A stretch of 57,514 nt of DNA from Lachnospiraceae bacterium (GCA_017561085.1 JAFZDQ010000043.1:1-57514), one strand, 5' to 3'. Positions 32,705 to 41,406 are shown, counted from the stretch's first letter. Translations and numbers: made by a program. Notes: generated from the letters alone by a model not told the origin.

Positions 32705-33385
32705 ATGATATGGTGTGTAGAGGATGATTCAGACATCCGTGATATTGAAATATATGCGCTGAATTCCGCAGGATTTGAAACCAGAGGTTTTGAAGATGGT
32801 TTATCTTTTTGGGAAGCACTGAAAAAGGAAAAACCGGAACTGATTGTTCTGGATGTGATGCTCCCCGCTATGGATGGTATCGAAATTTTGACCAAAATGA
32901 AGGAATCTGCTGAATACAAGAGCATCCCTGTTATTATGGCAACAGCCAAAGGACAGGAGTATGACCGTATTCGTGGATTGGATTTGGGTGCTGATGATTA
33001 TATTGTGAAACCGTTCAGTATTATGGAAATGGTGTCCAGAGTAAAAGCTGTTCTACGCCGCAGTCAGCCACATCAGGTATCAAAACTGCTGAAGGTAGGC
33101 GGATTGGTAGTCAATCTGGATGAACATACTGTTGTTGCTGATGGAAGCCGAGTTCAACTTACATACAAGGAATTTGAATTGCTTCGTATATTCCTTTCCC
33201 ATCCCGGGATGGTATATACCAGAGAGCAGCTATTCTCTCAGGTATGGAAACAGGACTATATGGGAGACTCTCGTACATTGGATTCTCATATCCGTACTTT
33301 GCGTCAGAAACTGAATGACTATGGCAAGATGATTGAAACCGTACGCAATGTAGGTTATCGCTGGGAGGTAGGCTATGACAAGTAA
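32705..33385 (+). CDS. OmpR/PhoB-family response regulator
   Basis: Response regulator of 226 residues. The receiver domain has the acidic pocket CVEDDSDIRDIE, phospho-acceptor Asp50 in LIVLDVMLP, and conserved Lys in DDYIVKPFS. The OmpR-type winged helix follows (LTYKEFELLRIFLSHPGMVYTREQLFSQVW, then SRTLDSHIRTLRQKL). ATG 32705 is 7 bases from AAGGAGG; ATG 32699 is too close to it. Being in the pst-phoU operon, it is the PhoB/PhoP equivalent, and it should bind the Pho-box-like repeats at 28580. Confidence 0.93.
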   Translation: MIWCVEDDSDIRDIEIYALNSAGFETRGFEDGLSFWEALKKEKPELIVLDVMLPAMDGIEILTKMKESAEYKSIPVIMATAKGQEYDRIRGLDLGADDYIVKPFSIMEMVSRVKAVLRRSQPHQVSKLLKVGGLVVNLDEHTVVADGSRVQLTYKEFELLRIFLSHPGMVYTREQLFSQVWKQDYMGDSRTLDSHIRTLRQKLNDYGKMIETVRNVGYRWEVGYDK

Positions 33386-35027
33386 AATCTTAAAGTCGAT
33401 TCTTTCTGTTGCAGTTGCTGTTCTGCTGTCAAGCATTATCATCATTACCGGGGTATTTTATCAGTATTTTGGTGAGGTGCAGGAAAATCAGTTGAAGGAC
33501 GAATTAAGCCTGGCTGCCAGTGCAACGGAGCAGCTTGGAGAAAGATATCTGGAGGGTTTGGATTCTAGCCGATACCGACTGACATGGGTAGCTTCTGATG
33601 GCACAGTTCTTTTTGACAGTCATGCAGATGCAACTGCTATGGAAAATCACGAAGACCGTGAAGAAATCAAAGAAGCCCTTATATCTGGTACGGGAAGCAG
33701 TACACGTCGGTCTTCCACTCTGACGGAGCAGACCATCTATGAAGCGACCCGTCTTGATGATGGAAGCGTACTCCGTATTTCTGTCAGCCGAGCAACAGCA
33801 TTGCTTTTGGTACTTGGTATGCTACAACCTATTACTATTGTGTTTGTGATTGCCATTGTGCTTTCTGCATGGCTGGCACACCGTATGGCAAAGCGTGTTG
33901 TTGAACCGCTGAACAAGTTGGATCTGGACAAACCAATGGAAAATGATGTGTATGAGGAACTTTCACCGCTACTTCATCGAATCCATGCACAGCATATGGA
34001 AATTAAAAGCCAAATGCTTATTTTGAAACAGAAGCAGGATGAATTTGACCAAATCACCGTCAATATGAAAGAAGCGCTGGTTTTGTTGGATAATACCGGA
34101 AGAATCCTCAGTATCAATCCGGCAGCACGAAACCTGTTTCATACCGGAATTGATTGTATTGGGGAGGATTTCCTGACAGTAGAGCGTAAGCAGAATATGC
34201 GACTGGCTCTTGAAGAAGCCAAAGTACAGGGACATTCTGATTTTCGAGATAAGAAGAATAGTAAAGAATATCAGTTTGATTTAAGTCGTATCGATTCCAA
34301 TGGAAAAAATCACGGCATGGTTATCCTTGCTTTTGATATAACCGAGCGGGTGAATGCAGAAAAACATCGGCAGGAGTTTACTGCTAATGTCTCTCATGAA
34401 CTGAAAACACCGTTGCAGTCGATTATCGGATCTGCTGAGTTGATGGAAAACGGCATTGTAAAAGATGAAGATGTTCCTCGCTTTATTGGACGTATCCGTA
34501 AAGAAGCGTCCAGACTGGTTACGTTGATTGATGATATTATTCGCCTGTCACAGATGGATGAGGGAATAGAGATGCAATATGAGGATGTCTCTCTCTTTGC
34601 ACTGTCCGAAGAAATTTGTGATACTCTCTCGGATGCTGCAAAAATGAAGAATGTATCTCTGAAAGTAACCGGAGATGATGGCGTAATTAATGGTGTTCGA
34701 AGATTGCTGTATGAGGTCGTTTATAATCTCTGTGACAATGCCATTAAGTACAGTAATTTAGGCGGTAGTGTTAAGGTATCTGTTGTGCAAAAGCCGGATA
34801 CTGTTTGTTTGAGCGTACAGGATACCGGTATCGGTATTTCGCCTGAGCATCAGGATAAGATATTTGAGCGTTTTTATCGTGTTGATAAAAGCCATTCAAA
34901 ACAATCCGGCGGAACCGGTCTGGGGCTATCTATCGTAAAACATGCCGTACAGTATCATCACGGCAAAATTATTGTGGATAGTGAACTAAATAAAGGAACA
35001 ATCATTTCTGTCCTGTTTAGTACATAA
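33375..35027 (+). CDS. PhoR-like sensor histidine kinase
   Basis: Membrane sensor kinase of 550 residues: helix at about 7-29, an extracellular sensor domain to ~135, a second helix (~140-165), a HAMP-like linker, a PAS domain around 220-325 (VNMKEALVLLDNTGRILSINPAARNLF), HisKA with His341 in FTANVSHELKTPL, and the ATP-binding domain (NLCDNAIKYSNLGG, VQDTGIGISPE, GGTGLGLSIVKHAV). It overlaps the regulator gene by 11 bases. With PhoU it should sense Pst status. It ends the operon. Confidence 0.93.
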   Translation: MTSKILKSILSVAVAVLLSSIIIITGVFYQYFGEVQENQLKDELSLAASATEQLGERYLEGLDSSRYRLTWVASDGTVLFDSHADATAMENHEDREEIKEALISGTGSSTRRSSTLTEQTIYEATRLDDGSVLRISVSRATALLLVLGMLQPITIVFVIAIVLSAWLAHRMAKRVVEPLNKLDLDKPMENDVYEELSPLLHRIHAQHMEIKSQMLILKQKQDEFDQITVNMKEALVLLDNTGRILSINPAARNLFHTGIDCIGEDFLTVERKQNMRLALEEAKVQGHSDFRDKKNSKEYQFDLSRIDSNGKNHGMVILAFDITERVNAEKHRQEFTANVSHELKTPLQSIIGSAELMENGIVKDEDVPRFIGRIRKEASRLVTLIDDIIRLSQMDEGIEMQYEDVSLFALSEEICDTLSDAAKMKNVSLKVTGDDGVINGVRRLLYEVVYNLCDNAIKYSNLGGSVKVSVVQKPDTVCLSVQDTGIGISPEHQDKIFERFYRVDKSHSKQSGGTGLGLSIVKHAVQYHHGKIIVDSELNKGTIISVLFST

Positions 35028-35075
35028 AATCAGCTGCGAAGAATTTTACGGAATGACATTGATTGAAAAATCCGA

Positions 35076-35122
35076 TTTGCGACCCACTCGCGTGCTAAAG
35101 ATTGCGCACTTGCGCAATCTTT
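35076..35122 (+). repeat. Palindromic repeat, copy B (operon terminator)
   Basis: A 47-base relative of the element at 12010. The GC-rich left part (TTTGCGACCCACTCGCGTGC) is followed by a perfect 11-bp hairpin, AAAGATTGCGC (35097-35107) and GCGCAATCTTT (35112-35122), loop ACTT, and a further TTTT. It acts as the terminator of the pst-pho operon. The left part is not needed for a terminator, which is why I treat the whole as a repeat unit. Confidence 0.8.
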
Positions 35123-35145
35123 TTTTGTGTGTTCAAGAAAAAGAA

Positions 35146-35195
35146 TTGACAATGATTAGGTAATATGTTACCTTGTAGAAAAAGTAATATATTAC
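35146..35195 (+). promoter_or_regulatory. MarR-operon promoter with twin operators
   Basis: TTGACA (35146-35151) with a 17-base spacer to TACCTT (35169-35174). Two near-identical palindromes surround the start of transcription: AGGTAATATGTTACCT (35158-35173) over the -10 box, and GTAATATATTAC (35184-35195) in the leader. Both share GTAATATrTTACCT, 26 bases apart. They are strong candidates for binding by the MarR protein encoded just downstream. Confidence 0.7.
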
Positions 35196-35210
35196 CTATT
35201 GGAGAAAGTT

Positions 35211-35711
35211 ATGAAAATCAAGGAAGTAATCAGTAGCGACAAAGTAGATTTTTCAGGTATTGAGTCATCGTATTTTTTGATTGGTCTTTTGAGCGCCTTC
35301 GAAAACCGGTTTCAGGCTATGGCAGACAGGGACATGAAGGTCATCAGCTGGAAGCAGTTTTTTGCCATTATTTGTATCAATATGTGTAAAGAAAGTCCCA
35401 CCGTGAAGGAACTTGCGGAGATTATGGGAAGCTCTCATCAGAATGTGAAGCAGATTTTGCTAAAGCTTGAAAAGAAGGGATTTGTAGCCATTACTGCAGA
35501 TGAGAATGACAAGCGTAAGCAACGCATTGTCCTGACGGAGTTTTGCCGGGAGTTTTGTGAAAAAAATGATGAAATGGCTACGGATATCTTGGGGAAAATG
35601 TTTATCGGTATTTCCGAAGAGCAGCTGCAAATTACGATACAGACCATTATTCAAATGGAAGATAATTTAAAGCGTTTGTCTGAAGGAAAGAAATTTGTTG
35701 ACCCTAAATAA
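35211..35711 (+). CDS. MarR-family regulator
   Basis: MarR-type winged-helix repressor of 166 residues. The DNA-binding part is PTVKELAEIMGSSHQNVKQILLKLEKKGFVAITADENDKRKQRIVLTEFCREF, with the wing D-x-x-D-x-R-K-x-x-x-x-x-L-T. Dimerisation helices flank it. ATG 35211 follows TTGGAG; the in-frame TTG at 35199 lies in that site. It precedes a flavodoxin by 25 bases, and a pair of palindromes lies over the shared promoter, so it likely represses its own two-gene operon. The ligand is unknown; quinones or oxidants would suit a flavodoxin. Confidence 0.9.
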   Translation: MKIKEVISSDKVDFSGIESSYFLIGLLSAFENRFQAMADRDMKVISWKQFFAIICINMCKESPTVKELAEIMGSSHQNVKQILLKLEKKGFVAITADENDKRKQRIVLTEFCREFCEKNDEMATDILGKMFIGISEEQLQITIQTIIQMEDNLKRLSEGKKFVDPK

Positions 35712-35736
35712 AGAATAATAAGCGGAGGATGAAAAG

Positions 35737-36264
35737 ATGGATAAAACGATTGTAATTTACAACTCACAGACAGGGTTTACTAAGAAATATGCACAGTGGA
35801 TTAGTGAAGAATTGGAATGTGACTGCGTGGAACTTGCACAGGCAACAAAGATGGACTTTACAAACTACGGAACCATTATTTTCGGTGGTTGGGCCTGCGC
35901 AGGTACTGTCAGCAAATTAAAATGGTTCAAAACCAATATGAGAAAGTGGGAAGGCAAGAAATTGGCCGTTTATTGCGTGGGAGGCAGTCCCATTGAAAAT
36001 CCTGAAATCGAACTGGCCATGAAAAACTGGTTTACCGAAGAAGAGTATGAGAAGGTACAGGCCTTTTATTGTCCCGGCGGATTTGATTATGACAAGATGT
36101 CCGGCCCTTCCAAATTAGCCATGAAGATGTTTATCAGTATGCTGAAAACCAAGAAGGATAAGTCGGAAGAAGATAAGGTGATGATTGAAATGATTTCACA
36201 TTCTTATGATATTTCCGACAAGAAATATATCGAGCCGATTTTGGCGTGGGCGAGAGAAGTGTAA
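35737..36264 (+). CDS. Flavodoxin-domain protein (HemG-like fold)
   Basis: Flavodoxin-fold protein of 175 residues. The FMN phosphate-binding loop is TIVIYNSQTGFTKKYAQWI at the N-terminus. A second flavin contact region is IIFGGWACAGTVSKLKWF, and CVGGSPIENPE is the third loop. The family (flavodoxin_5-like) includes protoporphyrinogen oxidase HemG and stand-alone electron carriers in clostridia. Its link with a MarR repressor points to an inducible redox role rather than heme synthesis. Confidence 0.88.
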   Translation: MDKTIVIYNSQTGFTKKYAQWISEELECDCVELAQATKMDFTNYGTIIFGGWACAGTVSKLKWFKTNMRKWEGKKLAVYCVGGSPIENPEIELAMKNWFTEEEYEKVQAFYCPGGFDYDKMSGPSKLAMKMFISMLKTKKDKSEEDKVMIEMISHSYDISDKKYIEPILAWAREV

Positions 36265-36311
36265 GACGGAATCGAAAGGCCACTACCTGACAAATTTTCG
36301 CAAACCGGGAA

Positions 36312-36340
36312 ATGAAACCACCGAAGCTTACTTCTATAAT
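36312..36340 (+). promoter_or_regulatory. Predicted promoter of the AraC-type gene
   Basis: A perfect TATAAT (36335-36340) with ATGAAA 17 bases upstream (36312-36317). The ribosome site AGGAGG follows at 36351. Confidence 0.5.
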
Positions 36341-36363
36341 AAACCTTGACAGGAGGAAAAAGT

Positions 36364-37254
36364 ATGGAGTGGATCGCAGCAATGCAACAGGCAATTACTT
36401 ATATGGAAGGGCATCTTTTGGAGGAAATAAACTATGAGGACGTAGCGAAGCACGTGCACACTTCGAGCTATGAATTTCATAGGGCATTCAGTTTCCTTAC
36501 AGGGATGACGGTGGGTGCATATATCCGCAGCCGTAGATTGTCATTAGCCGGAACGGAAATTCTGGAAACGGATGCGAAAATTACGGATATTGCATTTAAG
36601 TATGGTTATGAAACCCCGGAAAGCTTTACCAAGGCATTTACCAGATTTCATGGTGTGGCGCCCAAAACTGCCAGGGAAGAGACTGTGAAGCTCGTACTTT
36701 TTAATCCCCTTACAATTAAGTTAACAGTGGAAGGTGGTAAAAGTATGGATTACAGAATTACGCAAACCAAGGAACAGAAGTTTCTTGCAGTTGCAAAAAG
36801 TTTTAGTAATGAAATCATTAACGACGAGGAAAATCATGAGGTTTCCGACTTTTGGGGAGAATGTAATGAAAAGAATCTGATTGGTCCGATTTGCGGTCTT
36901 CGCCCTGAAGGAAAGCGTGATATATATGGATTATGTACTCCCGCGAAAGAAGGCGAGGATACATTTGATTACGGAATCGGTGTGCTTGTGGATGAAGAGA
37001 CTGTTCCGTTTGATTTGGCAGAAATGGAAAAAGCAGGTTATCACATTTGGGATGTGAAACCGGGAACCTATGTGGTATTTGACTGCATCGGCGAAGACGG
37101 TGATTGCATCACACAGGCCTGGTCTAAGTTCTATAAGGAATTTTTGCCCCAGATGGGCTATGAATCAGCAGAAGAAACAGATTATGAAATCTATTTTGAA
37201 AAGGGAAGAGAAGAACTGTTCTGCGAGCTGTGGATTCCGATTAAAAAGAAATAA
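36364..37254 (+). CDS. AraC-family regulator with GyrI-like effector domain
   Basis: Two-domain regulator of 296 residues. The N-terminal AraC domain (1-105) has two HTHs: ...EEINYEDVAKHVHTSSYEFHRAFSFLTG and ITDIAFKYGYETPESFTKAFTRFHGVAP. The C-terminal part (about 125-296) is a GyrI-like/SOUL-related effector-binding domain with FDYGIGVLVDEE, PGTYVVFDC and the ending ELWIPIKKK. This layout is that of Rob/BltR-like sensors of amphipathic compounds. I take ATG 36364 behind AGGAGG. No target gene is adjacent; the flavodoxin unit lies upstream. Confidence 0.9.
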   Translation: MEWIAAMQQAITYMEGHLLEEINYEDVAKHVHTSSYEFHRAFSFLTGMTVGAYIRSRRLSLAGTEILETDAKITDIAFKYGYETPESFTKAFTRFHGVAPKTAREETVKLVLFNPLTIKLTVEGGKSMDYRITQTKEQKFLAVAKSFSNEIINDEENHEVSDFWGECNEKNLIGPICGLRPEGKRDIYGLCTPAKEGEDTFDYGIGVLVDEETVPFDLAEMEKAGYHIWDVKPGTYVVFDCIGEDGDCITQAWSKFYKEFLPQMGYESAEETDYEIYFEKGREELFCELWIPIKKK

Positions 37255-37290
37255 GCAAACTTTGAGTTAAGAGAATAAAGAGGAAAAAGG

Positions 37291-37328
37291 AAAAGGCAGA
37301 CTGCGTGTGATAAGGCAATCTGCTTTTT
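37291..37328 (+). terminator. Rho-independent terminator
   Basis: GCAGACTGC (37296-37304) pairs with GCAATCTGC (37315-37323) with one mismatch, followed by TTTTT. It ends the AraC-type gene. Confidence 0.75.
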
Positions 37329-37395
37329 GCAATTGACAAAGAAAGTAATTAAGACTAACGTTAATTTTAGAGAGTACTAAGAGAGAGGGATTAGT

Positions 37396-37830
37396 ATGAT
37401 GACAGAAGAATTAAAGTATGAAAAATCCTGCGGTGCGGTTGTATTTTGCCGAAAAGGTGATAGCATTAAATATTTGCTGGTTTGCGAACATGGTGGCTAT
37501 TGGGTTTTCCCGAAAGGGCATATGGAAGAGGGAGAATCCGAGAAGGAAACTGCTCTGCGTGAAATCAAAGAAGAAACGGGTCTTGATGTTGCGTTTATGG
37601 AAGGCTTTCGAGTAACGGATGAACATAATTTGGCCCGCGAGGGATGTCCGAATACCATCAAACAGACGGTATATTTTCTTGCAGAATATAAGGAGCAGGA
37701 TTTCGTTGCGCAGGAAGAGGAGATATCTGAAATAGCCTTGTTAGATTTTGAAACGGCGATGGAGAGACTTCCGTTTGATGGTTTTAGAAATATACTTGCC
37801 CGGGCAGATGCTTTTTTGAAACAAAGGTAA
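37396..37830 (+). CDS. Nudix hydrolase
   Basis: Nudix pyrophosphohydrolase of 144 residues. The Nudix box G-x5-E-x7-REUxEExGU is complete at 41-63, from GHMEEGESEKET to REIKEETGL. The N-terminus (EKSCGAVVFCRKG) and VFPKGH are typical of the Ap4A-hydrolase-like bis(5'-nucleosyl)-tetraphosphatase subgroup, which suggests dinucleoside polyphosphate or damaged-nucleotide clearance. Adjacent ATGs at 37396 and 37399 both fit AGAGGGA. Monocistronic as far as can be seen; TTGACA at 37333 may be its -35 box. Confidence 0.92.
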   Translation: MMTEELKYEKSCGAVVFCRKGDSIKYLLVCEHGGYWVFPKGHMEEGESEKETALREIKEETGLDVAFMEGFRVTDEHNLAREGCPNTIKQTVYFLAEYKEQDFVAQEEEISEIALLDFETAMERLPFDGFRNILARADAFLKQR

Positions 37831-38021
37831 TGCCTGATTATCGGGAGATTGCAATCGGATTTAACAGGATTGTTAAAGTTGGTTGACGGATTGTTTGCCC
37901 GAATTGGTAGTCTTATTAGGAAGGAAATAATATGATATTTTCAGTGAAGGCGATTTTCTAATGAAGAGAGGAACGCGTCAGAATCGTTATAGAAAATAGA
38001 AAGAAAGGCAGGAGCGCATAG

Positions 38022-38411
38022 GTGGAATTTCATAATAAGCTATATAATCTTCGCAAACAAAAAGGATTATCACAGGAAGAACTGGCGAACCGGTTAAATG
38101 TTTCCAGACAAACGATTTCAAAATGGGAGGTAGGGGACTCAACTCCTGATATGGAAAATCTGATTGCCATTAGTGACTTGTTTGAGATTTCCTTAGATGA
38201 GTTAGTAATGGACAAAGCTTCGGTTCATACCGGGGAAGAGTCCGCTAAGTCTGAAATAGTAGAGGAATTAAAGCAAAAAGTATTAACAGATGAAAATAAG
38301 AAAAAAATGAAACGTGGACTGAAGATAGGAGCTATTGTCTTTGGGATTATTCTTTTGATAGATGTTATTTCCATGATTCTTTACTTTAGCCTATACGGAA
38401 TACCGCAATAA
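38022..38411 (+). CDS. XRE regulator with C-terminal membrane helix
   Basis: Membrane-anchored repressor of 129 residues. The XRE HTH (NLRKQKGLSQEELANRLNVSRQTISKWEVGDSTPDMENLIAIS) is near consensus. A linker of charged residues leads to a hydrophobic helix, LKIGAIVFGIILLIDVISMILYFSLYG (about 100-126; written here in parts: GAIVFGIILL, DVISMILYFS). It starts at GTG 38022 behind AGGAG. It is followed 30 bases later by a CPBP protease, a common pair in Firmicutes. In the roughly 190 bases before it (37831-38021) I see only a possible promoter (TTGACG near 37882). Confidence 0.87.
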   Translation: MEFHNKLYNLRKQKGLSQEELANRLNVSRQTISKWEVGDSTPDMENLIAISDLFEISLDELVMDKASVHTGEESAKSEIVEELKQKVLTDENKKKMKRGLKIGAIVFGIILLIDVISMILYFSLYGIPQ

Positions 38412-38441
38412 GTCAGAGAATACCCGGGAAGGAGAGTCGAA

Positions 38442-39275
38442 ATGAAAACAGGAAAAATGATTATAAGTATTATATTAAGTATTTTGACGTTGGTGGCCTC
38501 ACAGGTTTTGGCGCAGTTGTTGGGAAGTATTCTGGTCCTTTTAAAAATACCTTCTTTTATTGCAAATATCGTGGCAGGAATTTCTTATGTGGCGCTTACT
38601 TATTTATTCCTTAAGTTATTATGTAAAAAATACCTGAAAGCCGATATGAGGGAATATAAGATTCCCGGGATCAAGATAGAGTTAAAATGGGGAATCATTG
38701 CGTTTCTTTTACCCCTTTTGGTAACTGCATTTTATCTTCTTTTTGTGCCCGGTTCTTTTCGGCAGAATCCGCTGAATATGAATGCAAAGCTGGATTTGAT
38801 ATCAGCCGGTATCTTTTTTTCGGGATTAGGAGCCGGAATTGTGGAAGAAATGGTTTTTCGCGGCATTATGATGAGTGCTATCGAAAAAAGATTTAACAGG
38901 AAGGTTGCAATTATCGTGCCCTCCGTATTGTTTGGTTTGGTACATATTCTTGGCATGGGCTTTAACCTTTTAAGTTGCGTGTTGGTGCTTGTGGCCGGCA
39001 CCATGGTCGGAATTATGTTCTCCCTGATTGCTTCTGAGACAGGCTCCATTTGGAACAGTGCAATTGTGCATGCCATCTGGAATATGATTATCATAGGCGG
39101 ATTCTTGTGGGTAGGTGCGAAGTTTGATAAGTATTCCCTGTTTAGTTATGTGTTAGATACAAAATCATTTTTGCTAACAGGTGGAGAGTTTGGTATAGAA
39201 TCGTCTATCGTAGCGGTAATAGGGTATAGTCTGGTGTGTTTGTTTGTGGTATTATCTAAGAAAAAGAAGCAGTGA
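38442..39275 (+). CDS. CPBP-family intramembrane metalloprotease (CAAX protease/Abi)
   Basis: Intramembrane protease-like protein of 277 residues with about eight hydrophobic segments. The catalytic motifs are EEMVFRG (E135-E136-x3-R140), the FGLVHILG His in the next helix, and NSAIVHAIWN near the third motif. In bacteria the family is linked to bacteriocin self-immunity, peptide maturation and stress control. The XRE-TM regulator just upstream probably controls it. The substrate is unknown. Confidence 0.9.
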   Translation: MKTGKMIISIILSILTLVASQVLAQLLGSILVLLKIPSFIANIVAGISYVALTYLFLKLLCKKYLKADMREYKIPGIKIELKWGIIAFLLPLLVTAFYLLFVPGSFRQNPLNMNAKLDLISAGIFFSGLGAGIVEEMVFRGIMMSAIEKRFNRKVAIIVPSVLFGLVHILGMGFNLLSCVLVLVAGTMVGIMFSLIASETGSIWNSAIVHAIWNMIIIGGFLWVGAKFDKYSLFSYVLDTKSFLLTGGEFGIESSIVAVIGYSLVCLFVVLSKKKKQ

Positions 39276-39329
39276 AGCTTTTTGGGTAATAGGTAATATA
39301 GGAACAATCATAAGGGGGAAATATAAACT

Positions 39330-41360
39330 ATGGAATATCATGTAGCGAAAACAGGAAATGACGGGGCGTTAGGAACGTGTGAACAGCCCTTTTTAACCAT
39401 ATCCCGTGCAGCGCAGACAGCAGTGGCAGGAGATACGGTTATCGTACATGCAGGTGTGTACAGAGAGTGGGTAAATCCCGCAAACGGCGGAACAGAGGAT
39501 GCGAGAATCGTCTATCAGTCTGCCGGAGACGGTGAGGTAGTCATTACCGGTGCGGAGCAGTTAAAGGACTGGAAAAATGAAGGCGGTCAGGTATGGTCGG
39601 CGGAAATAGATAACAGCATCTTTACGCAGCGCAATCCTTTCAAGGAGGATTTGTGCGGAGACTGGTTGTTTAAGGGTGCGTTTGTGCCTCATTTAGGGGA
39701 TGTATACTTAAACGGAAAATCTTTGTACGAGGCAGAGTCCGTAGAAAAATTGCAGAATCCGGAAGTTTGGGACCAGGCGAAATATGCAGAGGATTCCAAG
39801 CTGGTATGGTATGCTGAGGCAGGCGAGAAGACCACCAAATTCTGGGCCAATTTCGGGGACGCGGATCCTACACAAGAAAATGTAGAAATCAGTGTCCGTC
39901 CGTTTTGTTTCTGGCCGGAAAAAACAGGGCTTAATTACATTACGGTAAAGGGCTTTACCATTTGTATGGCATCTCCCCAGTGGGCACCTCCCACAGCGCT
40001 GCAGGAGGGTATGGTCGGACCTCATTGGAGCAAAGGCTGGATTATTGAAGATAACTTAATTTATGAGACCAAATGTGTAGGCATCAGCCTGGGTAAAGAC
40101 TTAGACAACGGTCATAACAGAGGACCCAAAGGGAAATCCAAGGGCGGTACCCAGAGAGAGCAGGAGGTAATTTTCCACGCGCTGCAGGGGAACTGGCATA
40201 AGGACAATATCGGAAGCCATATCGTACGGAACAATATTATCCACGATTGTGAGCAGGCCGGTGTGGTAGGACATTTGGGTGGTGCGTTCAGTACCATTGA
40301 AGGAAATACCATTTATAACATTCACCATAAGCGTATTTTCCACGGCGCAGAAGTAGCAGGTATCAAGCTGCATGCATCTTTGGATACCCAGATTAGGAAT
40401 AATAAGATTTATAGTTGTTACCGTGCGGTATGGCTGGATTGGCAGGCGCAGGGAACCCATATCAGCAGAAATGTATTCTTTGACAACCTTTCCGAGGATT
40501 TCTTCGTAGAAGTTTGTCACGGACCTTACCTGGTAGACCACAACCTGTTTTTATCCAAGATGAATTTCAGAAATTTAGCACAGGGCGGTGCTTTTGTACA
40601 TAATCTTTTTGCAGGAAGAATGGTTCTGCGTGAGGAATTGTCCAGATGGACACCTTATCATTTTGCCCATGATACGGCAGTTGCCGGCTACAACAATTTC
40701 ACCGGCGGAGATGATAAGTATGTGAACAATTTATTCCTGTTTGACGGGGATGAAGACATGACCGTGAAGCCTATGACATTCTTTGAACATTTGCCCCTTC
40801 CTCCCCGCAAGGAAAATAAAGAAAAAGGACAGATTATGGACGGTGTACCGGATGATTCCGTATGCTACTTGTATCCTTCGGGACTTTCTGCTTATGATAA
40901 GTATCCCTGCGGTAGTGAAAAGATGCCTTGGGAATTTACCGAGGAAGAGCGGAAGGAACGAATCGAGAAATACGGAAACATTTATCCTCTGGGCCGTTGG
41001 GCAATTCCCGTAAAAATTGCGGGAAATGCGTATTTCGGAGGCGCAGTGGGATGCGCTCATGAGCCGGAAGCGAAGGTTTGTAAAGAGGCAGGTATTGAGA
41101 TTGCGTTTTCCGAAAAGATGGATAAAGTATTTGTGTGCATCAAAGATGCAGAACTTCTTGGCGGCGAAGGCTCAGAGCTTTTGTCTGCGGATACCTTAGG
41201 GGAATCCTACCATGCGGAAATGGCTTATGAGAATCCCGACGGAACCAACATCGTATTTGACACGGACTTCTTCGGAAAGAAACGTCCCACAGGTAATGTT
41301 ACGCCGGGACCTTTTGAAGTGATGGGCGCGGAAGAGTTTGCATGCGAGTTTGAGCTATAG
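39330..41360 (+). CDS. Right-handed beta-helix protein, second paralogue
   Basis: Beta-helix protein of 676 residues, colinear over its whole length with the one at 18721. Shared blocks include the N-terminal cap (GTCEQPFLTISRAAQTA, HAGVYREWVNPANGG), VITGAEQLKDW, GPHWSKGWIIEDN, GISLGKDL, AGIKLHAS, DHNLFLS, and TPYHFAHDTAVAGYNN. Conserved His, Trp and Asp residues in these blocks could form an active site. There is no signal peptide. It is followed 46 bases later by an ABC exporter. GH141-like enzymes have this cap; the function is otherwise unassigned. Confidence 0.82.
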   Translation: MEYHVAKTGNDGALGTCEQPFLTISRAAQTAVAGDTVIVHAGVYREWVNPANGGTEDARIVYQSAGDGEVVITGAEQLKDWKNEGGQVWSAEIDNSIFTQRNPFKEDLCGDWLFKGAFVPHLGDVYLNGKSLYEAESVEKLQNPEVWDQAKYAEDSKLVWYAEAGEKTTKFWANFGDADPTQENVEISVRPFCFWPEKTGLNYITVKGFTICMASPQWAPPTALQEGMVGPHWSKGWIIEDNLIYETKCVGISLGKDLDNGHNRGPKGKSKGGTQREQEVIFHALQGNWHKDNIGSHIVRNNIIHDCEQAGVVGHLGGAFSTIEGNTIYNIHHKRIFHGAEVAGIKLHASLDTQIRNNKIYSCYRAVWLDWQAQGTHISRNVFFDNLSEDFFVEVCHGPYLVDHNLFLSKMNFRNLAQGGAFVHNLFAGRMVLREELSRWTPYHFAHDTAVAGYNNFTGGDDKYVNNLFLFDGDEDMTVKPMTFFEHLPLPPRKENKEKGQIMDGVPDDSVCYLYPSGLSAYDKYPCGSEKMPWEFTEEERKERIEKYGNIYPLGRWAIPVKIAGNAYFGGAVGCAHEPEAKVCKEAGIEIAFSEKMDKVFVCIKDAELLGGEGSELLSADTLGESYHAEMAYENPDGTNIVFDTDFFGKKRPTGNVTPGPFEVMGAEEFACEFEL

Positions 41361-41406
41361 AAGAATAAAATATAGATAGTTTACAAAAGAAAAGGAGAAT
41401 TCTATT

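Noticed and set aside
37831-38021. Possible small RNA or short gene in the gap before the XRE-TM regulator.
   Set aside because: There is no open frame with a ribosome site and no convincing hairpin; only a weak TTGACG -35-like box.
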